A stretch of DNA of 64,000 bases from Flavobacterium sp. LC2016-12 (GCF_015351595.1 NZ_JADKPT010000015.1:1-64000); one strand, 5' to 3'. Shown: positions 50,093-59,508, numbered from the stretch's first letter. Notes: a model not told the origin generated them from the letters alone. Made by a program: numbers and translations.

Positions 50093-50608
50093 TTATCTTC
50101 TTCCATGTCCATGATTATCATGTTTGTCATGTTTATCATGGTGATCATCATGGTCATGACGATCGTGTTTATCATAATGCTTATAATCTCTATGATTATC
50201 ATGACGGTCATTATAACCATAAACCGGTCTTGGTTTATAAGGTCTTTGTGGTGCACCATGATATCCTTTATAATATCTTGTTCTGTGACGATCAAAGTAT
50301 ACATAAGGCGTTCTACCGTGATAATCATTCAGAACTACTTTGTAACCTCCATATAAGTCATAATTTCTATATTGTCTTGGTAAGTAAGTTGTTCTAACCC
50401 ATCTTCCTCCACCAAAATAAATAAATTGCGATGCTCTTACATCATAATAGGCTTCAATATCTGGCAAATAATAATATTCCATTTCAGCATATCCTGATGG
50501 ACCCCATGCTGGAGGTGTACCAATGTTAACATTAATTGAGACTTGGGCTTGTGTGGCATTTGCAACCAAAAGGAATAATCCGGCGATTGCTATTTTTATT
50601 GTTTTCAT
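50093..50608 (-). CDS. secreted histidine/aspartate-rich protein
   Basis: A 171-residue protein with signal peptide MKTIKIAIAGLFLLVANATQAQ. The first part is tyrosine- and tryptophan-rich ('YYLPDIEAYYDVRASQFIYF', then 'GGGRWVRTTYLP'), a pattern seen in many Bacteroidota secreted proteins. The last 40 residues are almost only H, D, K, N and R ('DRHDHDDHHDKHDKHDNHGH'), a likely metal-binding or cation-binding tail. The DNA there is a degenerate ATCATG/TCATGA repeat. TATTTTTG on the minus strand (50661-50668) is a possible -7 box. The function is unknown; metal storage or sensing is possible. Confidence 0.75.
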   Translation of the reverse strand: MKTIKIAIAGLFLLVANATQAQVSINVNIGTPPAWGPSGYAEMEYYYLPDIEAYYDVRASQFIYFGGGRWVRTTYLPRQYRNYDLYGGYKVVLNDYHGRTPYVYFDRHRTRYYKGYHGAPQRPYKPRPVYGYNDRHDNHRDYKHYDKHDRHDHDDHHDKHDKHDNHGHGRR

Positions 50609-50804
50609 TTTTTTTTAAGTTTTAATGTTACTCTTGTATAGTGATATTCATATACTGTGCCAAAAATAAAAACAAAATGTATTTCGTCGGATAAAATATG
50701 CACTTCAACGATTGTTGGAATGCTAAGTGTTTTATAAATTATTGATTTTTAAATTGTTTTGAAAAGTTTAAAAATAAAATAAAAGTGAAAAAAAAAAATC
50801 AACT

Positions 50805-52637
50805 CTATCTGTAATCTACAATTCGTGGCTTTCCAAGTTCAAAACTTTGTAAACCATAATCTGTGGTTTCAAAAGTATTGGTTTTGAAAACATTATCTCC
50901 ATCATTTGGAATAGTAGGATAGTATGACAATGACAATTGAAAGGAACTGAAAACTAAATAGTCATTACTGATTAATAGGCCAAGAGTCACTTTCTGATAG
51001 GCTTTATTTCGGCCCATAGCGTTATTTGGACTTCCTAAAACGGCAATTGAATAATTAAAAAACGGATTCATGCGGAATCCCCAAAGTGCATAAGGGGAAT
51101 AAGTCTGGGTCTGAAGTGATAAAACCATTTTATCTGTTCCATATAAGGCACTGTTGAAGCCTGCTAAGCCATTTTTCTCGTTGATATTTAATTGATCGCC
51201 TACAATATCTTCCCGATTTACACCGATAACAATCCTCGGATTAACAAATTGTCTTAGCTTCCATTTTCCTATACTATATAGTTTTGTAAAATAATTGCTT
51301 TCAATTGCAAAGGCCGTTTCATAGGTTTTGGATTGATGGAAAAAAGTACCTGCTTCAAAATTAGTACTGAAAAATCCCCATCTATAATAGTTTCCAAAAG
51401 AAAATTGTCCTCCTATATATGGCCGCCACATGGTATTTTTATATTGATAACCAAGTGTAATCCCGTAAATTCGGCCAATAGGTACATCTTCTGTTTGCCC
51501 GTTTCTAAAGATGTAACTGTCTTTAATAAACTTTCGGGTATTAAGTCCAATTCCGGATAGAATTAGTTTTTCATCTGAATAAAAATTCGTCGGATCATAT
51601 AAGTCTGATGGGCTTTCACTATAATTTACGTTTAGAAAACGCGCTGAAACTATCAAATTAGTTAAACCTGCATTTTCGGTTTCAAATACTTTAGTTGCCT
51701 TTCCGGCCCAAAAATCCTGAAAATTATATTTAAAAGGCTGATATTGAAAGGTCATATCAGGAGCCTGTATAGTGTCTTTTCTGAAATTTTGCCCAACATA
51801 TACTCCGCCAGCCCATTTGGTTAAGGGAGAATAGAAGAGACGTTCAATATTTATTGTTTTCGAATAATTATTATCTAGATCAATATTATAATGGAATGTT
51901 GCCCCGATATAAGTATTCTTAATATTGGGAACAGTATACGTAACATCGTTTCCATTTCGCCCATCATCAAAACGATTTGTAAAACGATATTCTAGTTGTT
52001 GACCAGAACCAAAAAAATCTTTCTCTTTAAATCCAACAGAAACCTGATTACTGGAAATTGAGAATTTCGGAATAGTACTCCAGGAATCCAAAACACGAAT
52101 GGTAACATCTACAGAATCAGAAGCTACACCAACCAATTCATGTGTAACCCTAACTGCAGTTACATATTTCTGTGCACGAATTAAACGCTCAGATTCCTGC
52201 ATTTTATAGCTGTCGTATACAGAGTTTCGTCTAAATAGTAATAAGTTGGTAATAGCAATTCTTTTCGTTTTTAGATGAAGTCTGTTTCCTGTTCTTTCTC
52301 CCCAATTTTTGGGTTCCCGTGTTGTATCAATAAGAGAATGTCCAAACGGATCTAAAGTAATGATATTTATTTTTCTAATTATTTTTCCATTATAATCAGC
52401 AGAATCATGAGGGATAATAAGATTCTCTTTTTTTTGAGGTTTTTTACTTCTAAATAAAAGTTTGTGCAGCGTTTGTGTAAACTTATTTTTCTTGGAGTAA
52501 TTTCTAATTTTAGTATAGATCTCCGTACTATCTTTTTTGACCTTACTATCTTCTTTTTTAGTATTGTCTTGGGCTTGAGTAATTTGCGTACAAAAGCATA
52601 TTAAGATAAGAAGTGCTATTTTTTTAATTAAAGACAT
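50805..52637 (-). CDS. outer-membrane BamA-like surface antigen protein
   Basis: A 610-residue exported protein (signal MSLIKKIALLILICFCTQITQAQ). A lysine-rich linker (25-75) precedes POTRA-like sequence ('IIRKINIITLDPFGHSLID' and 'AVRVTHELVGVASDSVDVTIRV', to about 185). From 190 a 16-strand-type barrel follows with alternating aromatic residues, ending 'SFELGKPRIVDYR'. It belongs to the bacterial surface antigen/Omp85-like group but is not the main BamA (only one or two POTRA domains). A role in membrane protein or lipid export is likely; the substrate is unknown. The AI-2E gene lies 71 bases upstream. Confidence 0.78.
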   Translation of the reverse strand: MSLIKKIALLILICFCTQITQAQDNTKKEDSKVKKDSTEIYTKIRNYSKKNKFTQTLHKLLFRSKKPQKKENLIIPHDSADYNGKIIRKINIITLDPFGHSLIDTTREPKNWGERTGNRLHLKTKRIAITNLLLFRRNSVYDSYKMQESERLIRAQKYVTAVRVTHELVGVASDSVDVTIRVLDSWSTIPKFSISSNQVSVGFKEKDFFGSGQQLEYRFTNRFDDGRNGNDVTYTVPNIKNTYIGATFHYNIDLDNNYSKTINIERLFYSPLTKWAGGVYVGQNFRKDTIQAPDMTFQYQPFKYNFQDFWAGKATKVFETENAGLTNLIVSARFLNVNYSESPSDLYDPTNFYSDEKLILSGIGLNTRKFIKDSYIFRNGQTEDVPIGRIYGITLGYQYKNTMWRPYIGGQFSFGNYYRWGFFSTNFEAGTFFHQSKTYETAFAIESNYFTKLYSIGKWKLRQFVNPRIVIGVNREDIVGDQLNINEKNGLAGFNSALYGTDKMVLSLQTQTYSPYALWGFRMNPFFNYSIAVLGSPNNAMGRNKAYQKVTLGLLISNDYLVFSSFQLSLSYYPTIPNDGDNVFKTNTFETTDYGLQSFELGKPRIVDYR

Positions 52638-52708
52638 TCAAGTATTTTTTTGCTATACTATAAAGTGATTTTTGTATGAATATAAGTAAAATAAGAGTAA
52701 TATCCTTA

Positions 52709-53824
52709 CTATTGATTTACTTTAGCTTCAATTTTAGCTTTTCTAATTCGCCATGTAAATTTTCTGGGCATATGATTTCCCATCAGATATCCCCAAGGCT
52801 CTAAAGATTCAATTCTTTCAAATATAATTTTAAGAATCGCTAATAATGGAATTGCCAAAAACATACCTGAAATTCCTGCTGCAGAACCTCCAATAATAAT
52901 TCCCATAATAGACACAAAAGCATTAATTTCTACTTTGGAATTAATTATTAAAGGCACAAGTAGATTATTATCAATTAATTGCACAACAAGATTTACAAGT
53001 AAAATACTTAAAATCATTGAGGTTTGGGGCGTTCCGGTTAAAGAAGCCAAAAGCGTTATTACACCGGCAATTGTTATTCCAATATAGGGTATCAAATTTA
53101 AGATTCCGGTTATTAATCCAAGTAGAATAAAATATTTTACCCCAACAATCCAAAGACCAAGACCCGTAAGGATAGAAACAACAATCATCTCTAGCAATAA
53201 ACTAACAATGTAATTGTTTATTGAAACTTTAATTTGTGATAAAATATCTTTTAAGGCTGAATGGTCTTCCTTGTTAATTAGTTTGGCTAAAAACAGAATA
53301 AAATGATCTTTATAAAGAAGAAATAAAAAGGTGTAAATAGGAATGATAGTGCAATCTAATAGCAGATCTGTAATAGATAATATTGCTGAACCAACAGTGC
53401 CCGCACCGCTATTTTTAACGGAATCTTTTGTTACGGTGTCCAGGTATTTTTTTTGTTCTCCAATACTTATATGAAAATTATCCTTTACAAATTTATGCAC
53501 CTCAGTGATAAAATAATTGGTATTTTTCTTAATAGCTTCAAAGTCATTGGCAATATCTTTTACCTGGTACGATATAAAAACTAATATTCCGACAATAAAT
53601 GCTGCAAACATAAGCACGCATAGTATTGCTGCAAGATGCCGTGGAAACTTAAACCTAACATTTAACAATGTAAAAACAGGAAGCAGTAAAACGGCGAATA
53701 AAAAAGCCATTAATACAGGTGTAATAATGTCTTTTCCTAAGCAGAATATTACAGCAAAACATATTAAACTTACAAGTATAAGGGAAAGTTTGGCATAAAA
53801 TGGCAATTTTATTGAACGGATCAT
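52709..53824 (-). CDS. AI-2E family transporter
   Basis: A 371-residue inner-membrane protein of the AI-2E (formerly PerM/YdiK) family with about eight helices. The family signature 'GLITGILNLIPYIGITIAGVITLL' split near 235-258 and the 'GMFLAIPLLAILKIIFERIE' end are clear. Family members export autoinducer-2 or act as sodium/proton antiporters; which applies here cannot be told. It lies on the minus strand after the MscS gene with a gap of 113 bases. Confidence 0.9.
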   Translation of the reverse strand: MIRSIKLPFYAKLSLILVSLICFAVIFCLGKDIITPVLMAFLFAVLLLPVFTLLNVRFKFPRHLAAILCVLMFAAFIVGILVFISYQVKDIANDFEAIKKNTNYFITEVHKFVKDNFHISIGEQKKYLDTVTKDSVKNSGAGTVGSAILSITDLLLDCTIIPIYTFLFLLYKDHFILFLAKLINKEDHSALKDILSQIKVSINNYIVSLLLEMIVVSILTGLGLWIVGVKYFILLGLITGILNLIPYIGITIAGVITLLASLTGTPQTSMILSILLVNLVVQLIDNNLLVPLIINSKVEINAFVSIMGIIIGGSAAGISGMFLAIPLLAILKIIFERIESLEPWGYLMGNHMPRKFTWRIRKAKIEAKVNQ

Positions 53825-53937
53825 TTTGGTTATAGAAATTAGGTTTAAAAATCTGAACTAGTCTAAACAAAATTCCTTTTTTTTAGATAAATACCGTTCT
53901 ACGTTTCCTAATTAACGTTACAAAATTCCCATTCAAA

Positions 53938-54468
53938 TTAATCGAAAAACTCTTTGTCCTCGTATTGTACCGGCATTATTGAAATTCCTTTTTGAAGCAA
54001 AAGGTTATTCGGAAAAATGATTTTTTCGCCTTCTTTGGTTTTTAAATTGACATGAAAAGCACTAATATCTTCAATTTCAGCTTCAATTGGAAAATCTTTA
54101 TCATGAATTTTGATCGTATCGCCAATTCTAAAAGGAAAAGAGAAGAATAAAATCATTCCGGAAGTAATATTGCTCAGAATAGACCATTGAGCAAACATGG
54201 CGACCCCAATTACTGTTGCAATGGAGGAAATAGTTATGAAAAGATCTTTGGTGTCAACCCCCCAGATAACAATCAAACTTATCGTAACCAATATATTCAT
54301 CAATAAATGAATGTATTTGATTACCAGATTAGTTCGGTGCTCTAATAACTGACTAGTACTTGCATAACGTCGAATTAATTTTGCGATAATTATACGTAAT
54401 GCGACTAGTGCCAAAAGAAGGATTCCTGTAGCTAATAATTCCTGGCTATATTCTTTAAAAGAAAACAT
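53938..54468 (-). CDS. small mechanosensitive channel (MscS family)
   Basis: A 176-residue protein with three membrane helices near 12-28, 52-71 and 80-98, then a soluble beta domain. The pore helix and following 'SNITSGMILFFSFPFRIGDTIKI' segment match MscS. It is shorter than E. coli MscS (286) by much of the C-terminal vestibule, as in the minimal branch common in Bacteroidota. It would release solutes during osmotic downshock. It starts 11 bases after maf and belongs to the UbiA-maf-mscS operon. Confidence 0.88.
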   Translation of the reverse strand: MFSFKEYSQELLATGILLLALVALRIIIAKLIRRYASTSQLLEHRTNLVIKYIHLLMNILVTISLIVIWGVDTKDLFITISSIATVIGVAMFAQWSILSNITSGMILFFSFPFRIGDTIKIHDKDFPIEAEIEDISAFHVNLKTKEGEKIIFPNNLLLQKGISIMPVQYEDKEFFD

Positions 54469-54479
54469 ACTTTAATATT

Positions 54480-55064
54480 TTACACTAAAGTACTCAAATA
54501 TTCATAAACTTTTGCTGTTGGCAAGCCCATAACATTGGTATAAGAACCTTCAACTTTTGCAACTGCCATAAAACCAAACCATTCCTGTATTCCGTAAGCA
54601 CCTGCTTTATCATAGGGTTTATAGTTTTCTATATAATATAAAATAGCTTCATCTGATAAATCATTAAAAGTTACTTTAGTAGTATCATGTAATAGAGTAG
54701 AAGTAGTGTTGGTTTTAAAACAAACCGAAGTAATTACTTCGTGAGTAGTATTAGACATCGATTTGATCATTTCAAAAGCTTCTTCAGCACTTTTAGGTTT
54801 TCCTAAAGCTTTTCCCTCGTGCCACACTATCGTGTCACTGGTAACTAATATTTCATTGTCTTTAAGTTCACCCTCAAATGCACTTGCTTTTAATTCAGAT
54901 AGAAAATCAGTGATTTCAACCCCTTTTAATTCTGGGGGATAAATTTCTTCGATATCTTTCAGTCTTATTTCGAAATCCAGATTTAGATCCTTGAAAAATT
55001 GCTGTCTGCGAGGTGAACCCGAAGCCAGAATTATAGTATATTTTTTTAGTTTTTCTTTAAGCAT
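54480..55064 (-). CDS. maf: Maf family nucleoside triphosphate pyrophosphatase
   Basis: A 194-residue house-cleaning enzyme that hydrolyses non-canonical or canonical nucleoside triphosphates such as dTTP/UTP. The N-terminal 'LASGSPRRQQFF' (13-24) and the catalytic aspartate D77 in 'VTSDTIVW' are present, as is the closing 'VEGSYTNVMGLP' segment. The subfamily (YhdE/YceF) cannot be fixed from sequence. It overlaps the end of the UbiA gene by 8 bases and is followed by mscS after 11 bases. Confidence 0.93.
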   Translation of the reverse strand: MLKEKLKKYTIILASGSPRRQQFFKDLNLDFEIRLKDIEEIYPPELKGVEITDFLSELKASAFEGELKDNEILVTSDTIVWHEGKALGKPKSAEEAFEMIKSMSNTTHEVITSVCFKTNTTSTLLHDTTKVTFNDLSDEAILYYIENYKPYDKAGAYGIQEWFGFMAVAKVEGSYTNVMGLPTAKVYEYLSTLV

Positions 55065-55983
55065 TGTACTTAATATTTAAGTTGATAACCAGGATTGATA
55101 AAATACCAAAAAGCAATATCAATTTTAAAACTGTACTCAAATGCTGAAATTCTTTTTGAGATTTAGCTCCAAATATTTTTACAATAAAATATAAAAGAGG
55201 GGCCAAAACAAAAGCAAAAGCATATAAAGTAACAATTAAAAGATCGTTTTCCATGAAATATTTGTTGATATAAAGCAACGATAATATAAATGGAATAATC
55301 GCAAATCCTAACGCTATTTTTGCAGCTCTACTAATTCCGATGGCAATAGGTAAAGTATTCATACCTTGATTATAATCTCCATTTACATCTTCAATATCTT
55401 TAACTATTTCACGAATAAAATTAATCATAAAAGCAAACAAAGCATAATCAATTAAAATAGAAAACAGGCTCGCCATTTGCGCCTGATTCTCCGCATTAGT
55501 TGCAGGAAAAATATCAAAAACACCAATAATAATGACACTTAAAGCCAATAGCAGCGCAACAACAAAATTTCCTAAAAGCATGATTTGCTTTAAAGTTGTA
55601 GAATAGAAGTAAAGCAGAGAAGCAATTAGGATAAAAATGGTGGCAAAACCAGGTCTCATAATTACATTTGACAAATAGAAACCAAGGGCAACACCTGCGA
55701 CATTCAACCCGAAATAAATATTATAAGCCTGTGTTTCAGGAATTCCTTTTCCAATAACAACATCATTTGGCTTGTTGATAGTGTCTGATGCGACATCAAA
55801 TATATTATTGATTACATAACCCGCGGCCGCTAATAAAACAGTGCTCAAAACCAATAATCCATATTGCCAATCAGTTAAAGCCAACGGGATATCTTGTAGT
55901 TTTAAAAAGGAATAACGAAATAAAAGCTGCATAAATGCAAGCATCAGTAGGTTTTGATATCGAATGAGTTTGAGGTATTTCAT
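55057..55983 (-). CDS. UbiA family prenyltransferase (GGGP-type)
   Basis: A 308-residue membrane enzyme with eight to nine helices. The two aspartate-rich motifs are 'NNIFDVASD' (N60, D63, D67) and 'DIEDVNGD' (D196, D199, D203). In Bacteroidota, homologues in this position are annotated geranylgeranylglycerol-phosphate geranylgeranyltransferase-like, a name taken from archaeal lipid synthesis; the true substrate in Flavobacterium is uncertain and could be another prenyl acceptor. It is the first gene of the UbiA-maf-mscS run. KdsC-like gene ends 106 bases upstream, with simple repeats in between. Confidence 0.88.
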   Translation of the reverse strand: MKYLKLIRYQNLLMLAFMQLLFRYSFLKLQDIPLALTDWQYGLLVLSTVLLAAAGYVINNIFDVASDTINKPNDVVIGKGIPETQAYNIYFGLNVAGVALGFYLSNVIMRPGFATIFILIASLLYFYSTTLKQIMLLGNFVVALLLALSVIIIGVFDIFPATNAENQAQMASLFSILIDYALFAFMINFIREIVKDIEDVNGDYNQGMNTLPIAIGISRAAKIALGFAIIPFILSLLYINKYFMENDLLIVTLYAFAFVLAPLLYFIVKIFGAKSQKEFQHLSTVLKLILLFGILSILVINLNIKYNA

Positions 55984-56089
55984 TTTTTTCTTGAGTTACA
56001 AAGGTTCAAAGGGGCAAAGTGACAAAGTTTTTTTTAATGCTGTTTAAGCGATCAAAAATCTACAATCTACAATCAAAAATCTAAAATAA

Positions 56090-56617
56090 TTAATCGTGTT
56101 TTCCACTAAAATGTTCCATCCATTTTCCTTGTACTTTCATTACTTGTTCAATTACGTCACGTGCAGCGCCTCTTCCGCCTTTTACGTGCGAGATATAACG
56201 GCTGATATTTTTGATTTCAGGACTTGCATCCTGGGGACAGGTTGGTAATCCTACTAATTTCATCACATGGAAATCAGGAATATCGTCACCCATATATAAT
56301 ACTTGTTCCGGTTTAATATTATAAGTATCGGTATATTCTTTAAAAGTTTGTACTTTGTCAGGAGTTCCCAAATGAATATCGCTAATGCCTAAATTTTTTA
56401 GTCTCACGCGAACACCTTCATTGCTTCCGCCAGAAATAACGCAGACATTATAACCACTTTCGACAGCTGCTTTCATGGCAAAACCATCACGAATATTCAT
56501 TGTACGAAGAATTTCTCCTTCATTGGTTACAAAAACTGAACTGTCTGTAAGTACGCCATCAACATCAAAAATAAAAGTGGTGATGTCATTCATTATTTCC
56601 TTATAACTTTTTGCCAT
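56090..56617 (-). CDS. kdsC: KdsC-like HAD phosphatase
   Basis: A 175-residue C0-type HAD phosphatase lacking a cap domain, the form that removes phosphate from 3-deoxy-D-manno-octulosonate 8-phosphate in LPS core synthesis. Motif I is 'FDVDGVLTD' (D18, D20), motif II the serine in 'ISGGSNEG' (S61), motif III the lysine in 'TPDKVQTF' (K87), motif IV 'YMGDDIPD' (D110, D111). Small size and tetramer-type ends fit KdsC. Its start overlaps the DUF2520 gene by 17 bases, so the two are co-translated. Confidence 0.9.
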   Translation of the reverse strand: MAKSYKEIMNDITTFIFDVDGVLTDSSVFVTNEGEILRTMNIRDGFAMKAAVESGYNVCVISGGSNEGVRVRLKNLGISDIHLGTPDKVQTFKEYTDTYNIKPEQVLYMGDDIPDFHVMKLVGLPTCPQDASPEIKNISRYISHVKGGRGAARDVIEQVMKVQGKWMEHFSGKHD

Positions 56618-57362
56618 TATGCTGTATTGATTGTGTTAGTATTTTATAAATATTTTTTTGATTTTCATTGGTTAAATACTCTAAATGAGCCTCAATTGTA
56701 CTCGAATCATTGCGTTTTGCAGGTCCGGTTTGGGCATCAATTGGCTCTAAAGTTTTTATTTTTTCGGCAGTTTCCTGAATCAGCGGTTTTAAAATATCGA
56801 ATGAAACCTGATTTTCTTCGCAAATTTCCTGGCCAATTTGATATAAATGATTCGTGAAATTGTTTACAAAGACAGCTGCAACGTGCAATGCCTTACGCTG
56901 CTCTGAATTAATTGGAAAAACAGCTTTTGAAATGCTTTTTGCAACGGTTTCCAAAACACGAAAATCAAATGTATTATCGGCTTCCAGACATATCGGAATT
57001 ATCGAAAAATCAATTTCTTTATTCTTAGAAAAAGTCTGGAGCGGATAAAAAACGCCTTTACGATTTTTATCATCTAAAGTTTCAATAGAAGCAGTTCCTG
57101 AAGTATGAACCACAAGTTGGTTGTTAAAAGGTAATTGTTGTGAGACTTCTGCAATGGCGTTATCTGTAACTGCGATAATGTAAAGATCAGCTTCTTTTAG
57201 ATTCTCATAATTGCTAACAATTTTATCGAATTCAATAAGAGAACTCAATTTTTCCTTTTTTCGCGAAAATACCTGTGCAATTTCTACAGCTTCACTTTTA
57301 GAGAAAGCTTTTATCAAATGCTGCGCAACATTTCCGGAACCAATTATTGTTATTTGAATCAT
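56601..57362 (-). CDS. Rossmann-like/DUF2520 oxidoreductase-like protein
   Basis: A 253-residue protein with an N-terminal NAD(P)-binding fold, glycine motif 'IGSGNVAQHL' (7-16), and a C-terminal DUF2520 helical domain ('RKALHVAAVFVNNFTNHLY'). It resembles pyrroline-5-carboxylate reductase-like proteins and is often found beside kdsC and maf in Bacteroidota, but the reaction is unknown. A TAATTTTG box on the minus strand (57374-57367) ends only 5 bases before the ATG, so translation may be nearly leaderless. Confidence 0.9.
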   Translation of the reverse strand: MIQITIIGSGNVAQHLIKAFSKSEAVEIAQVFSRKKEKLSSLIEFDKIVSNYENLKEADLYIIAVTDNAIAEVSQQLPFNNQLVVHTSGTASIETLDDKNRKGVFYPLQTFSKNKEIDFSIIPICLEADNTFDFRVLETVAKSISKAVFPINSEQRKALHVAAVFVNNFTNHLYQIGQEICEENQVSFDILKPLIQETAEKIKTLEPIDAQTGPAKRNDSSTIEAHLEYLTNENQKNIYKILTQSIQHNGKKL

Positions 57363-57461
57363 ATGGCAAAATTAAGATTATTTTTTAAAGTATATTGGTT
57401 TTGTCTCGTTAGTCTTTCGTTTAAAAGTGACCTGATTGCCTTAATTTTTATACAAAAGAAA

Positions 57462-57496
57462 AACCCGTTACTTAACTAATTATAAGTAACGGGGTT
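57462..57496 (-). terminator. terminator after the GH28 gene
   Basis: AACCCGTTACTTA (57462-57474) pairs with TAAGTAACGGGGTT (57483-57496), followed on the minus strand by a T-rich run. The stem is long and GC-capped. Confidence 0.85.
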
Positions 57497-57515
57497 ATTC
57501 TGAATTTTAGTGCAT

Positions 57516-59204
57516 TTAAAGTTTTACTGTTCCTTTTGAAACATTTTCACTAATTGTGGTTTTGGTAGCAAAATCTGTTTTTTTGGAAGAAATTAATTCA
57601 ATATTTTTACTCGCAGCACCATCAATTGTAACTGCTTTTGAAGAAGTTGAATTGAATTCAACGTCTTTCAAAATGATATTTTTACCATTATAAATTTCAA
57701 ATATTGACGGGTTTTGGATATCTAATTTCGCGTTTGTAATTTTAATTCCGCTGGCATCAATTATAGAAAAACCTTTTTCAGCTGAAATAACTAAATTAGA
57801 AAGTTCTATATTTTGAAGGTTCATTTCAGGTAAACCTTGTAAAAACACAGCCTGTTGCGCCCCTTTAATCGTAATGTTTTTGATTAAAATATTTTTAAAC
57901 TGAGGTGTTTCTTCGTTTACCGGAACAACTTTGTTATTGGTTTTAGTTCCGCCTTCAGCCAACGTTTCTGCAATAGATTTCCCTCCATAATAAAGATCGA
58001 AAGAAATCGCCTGTGATGGAATATCGGTCATATAGATATCTGAAATAAAGATGTTTTCAACGATTCCGCCGCGTCCGCGAGTACTTTTAAAACGCAGACC
58101 GACATCAGTTCCCATAAAAGTACAGTTTGAAACATGCAGGTTTTTTACGCCGCCTGACATTTCGCTTCCTACAGTTACGCCACCGTGACCGTGATATACG
58201 ATATTGTTTTTTACGATAATGTTCTCGCACGGAATACCTCTTTCACGACCATCTTTGTCTTTTCCTGATTTTATACAAATCGCGTCATCGCCAACATCAA
58301 AATTTGAGTTTTCTACCAATACATTTTTGCACGACTCGACGTCAATACCATCACCATTTTGAGAATACCAAGGATTTCTAACCGTAATGTTACGAACTAT
58401 TAAGTCTTCAATCATTAGAGGATGAATATTCCAGGCTGGTGAATTTTGAAAAACAGGTCCGTCGAAAAGTACTCTTTTGCTATTTTGAATACTTACCAGT
58501 ACTGGACGCAGAAAATCATGAATAGCTTCAAAATCTTCTTTGGTTTTTAAATCAAGACGCACATTTTGATCCGCTCCAACAGTTGCTTTTTTAAAGGTTT
58601 CAGACGGATACCAGGTATCTTTTTTTTCATTTAGAACTCCACCAGATGCAACAAGTTCTTTCCATTGACTCTCGGTTAATTTATTCTTTTTGACTTGTCT
58701 CCAGGCGTCTCCTGAGCCATCCCAGACACCATTTCCGGTAAAAGCAACGTTCTCAAGGTTTTTGCCATAAATAGGAGAGATACAACGCCACGTATTAAGA
58801 CCTTCAAAGCTGGTTTGAATAAGTGGATATAAATTTTTATCTGTTGAAAACTTAATTAATGCACCTGTTTCTGCATGCAATTCGATATTGCTTTTTAAAA
58901 TAATTGGGCCGGTAAGCCAGATTCCCGGAGGTATTATTACTTTTCCACCACCTTTTTTTGAAACCGCATCTATGGCATCGGCAAAAGCCTTGGTATTTAA
59001 AACAGAACCTCTATTGACAGCTCCAAAATCTTTTAAGTTTACGGTATTGTTTGGAATCTTAGGCTCCTGAATTTTTGACATCTTAAATTCAATGTTGACG
59101 TAGGAATCATAGGACTTTGAATTTTGGGCACTTGTGTAATTTGACACGCCTGAGAGTAGCATTACCAGAGCAAAATAGAATAGATTAAGTGGTTTCGTTT
59201 TCAT
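57516..59204 (-). CDS. glycoside hydrolase family 28 (polygalacturonase-like)
   Basis: A 562-residue exported pectin-type hydrolase with a parallel beta-helix. The signal peptide lies at 1-26 (ending 'NYTSA'). The four GH28 motifs are visible: 'NGDGID' (N283, D285, D287), 'GDDAIC' (D306, D307), 'GHGG' (H340) and 'RFKS' (R371, K373). The extra N-terminal 'VNLKDFGAVNRG' start and long insertions suggest a rhamnogalacturonan or xylogalacturonan type. The frame is open to 59246, but the ATG at 59204 begins the signal peptide. It stands alone, without SusC/SusD partners, and a LacI-type operator lies upstream. Confidence 0.92.
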   Translation of the reverse strand: MKTKPLNLFYFALVMLLSGVSNYTSAQNSKSYDSYVNIEFKMSKIQEPKIPNNTVNLKDFGAVNRGSVLNTKAFADAIDAVSKKGGGKVIIPPGIWLTGPIILKSNIELHAETGALIKFSTDKNLYPLIQTSFEGLNTWRCISPIYGKNLENVAFTGNGVWDGSGDAWRQVKKNKLTESQWKELVASGGVLNEKKDTWYPSETFKKATVGADQNVRLDLKTKEDFEAIHDFLRPVLVSIQNSKRVLFDGPVFQNSPAWNIHPLMIEDLIVRNITVRNPWYSQNGDGIDVESCKNVLVENSNFDVGDDAICIKSGKDKDGRERGIPCENIIVKNNIVYHGHGGVTVGSEMSGGVKNLHVSNCTFMGTDVGLRFKSTRGRGGIVENIFISDIYMTDIPSQAISFDLYYGGKSIAETLAEGGTKTNNKVVPVNEETPQFKNILIKNITIKGAQQAVFLQGLPEMNLQNIELSNLVISAEKGFSIIDASGIKITNAKLDIQNPSIFEIYNGKNIILKDVEFNSTSSKAVTIDGAASKNIELISSKKTDFATKTTISENVSKGTVKL

Positions 59205-59313
59205 GTTTTTGTAATTATATGAAGTTTGGTTTGTTAGCAGATACAATTCTTGTTAAAGTGTTTAATTTTTAAGGAAAATAAAAAAATAGCTTTATTTTAT
59301 AAAAAACTAATAA

Positions 59314-59327
59314 TGTAATCGATTACA
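59314..59327 (-). promoter_or_regulatory. LacI-type operator before the GH28 gene
   Basis: TGTAATCGATTACA is a perfect 14-base palindrome with the central CG typical of LacI/GalR-family sites. It lies 110 bases upstream of the GH28 ATG and directly downstream of a -7 box, where the transcript should begin. No LacI gene is in the window. Confidence 0.6.
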
Positions 59328-59335
59328 CAAATCTA
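59328..59335 (-). promoter_or_regulatory. promoter -7 box of the GH28 gene
   Basis: TAGATTTG on the minus strand fits TAnnTTTG and abuts the palindrome, giving a leader of about 115 bases. The -33 element is not clear. Confidence 0.45.
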
Positions 59336-59469
59336 ATAAAAAATATTAATTCTATAATATAAAATTCCATCCAATTTAGTTGTCGTTTGTTAATGAAATT
59401 TAAAAGCAGCACTATTCTTTTTTGGTTTTTATTAACAAAACACAAATATTAGAACTCAACATTTTTAAG

Positions 59470-59477
59470 TACTTTTG
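59470..59477 (+). promoter_or_regulatory. promoter -7 box of the cytochrome c maturation gene
   Basis: TACTTTTG fits TAnnTTTG and ends 31 bases before the ATG at 59509. No good -33 TTTG is found at the usual distance. Confidence 0.4.
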
Positions 59478-59508
59478 TGGCACTTTTATACAATGTAATT
59501 CCTCAGAA

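Larger units (their letters stand above)
59205..59508. other. divergent intergenic region (GH28 / cytochrome c maturation)
   Basis: A 304-base AT-rich gap with no gene. It holds the palindromic operator and minus-strand -7 box of the GH28 gene, and a plus-strand -7 box before the ResB/CcsA gene. No structural RNA is apparent. Confidence 0.6.

Noticed and set aside
50105..50356. Possible CRISPR-like short repeats and an open frame on the plus strand
   Set aside because: The repeats are 6-base codon-level words encoding His/Asp/Lys of the minus-strand gene, with no spacers; the plus frame is their mirror.
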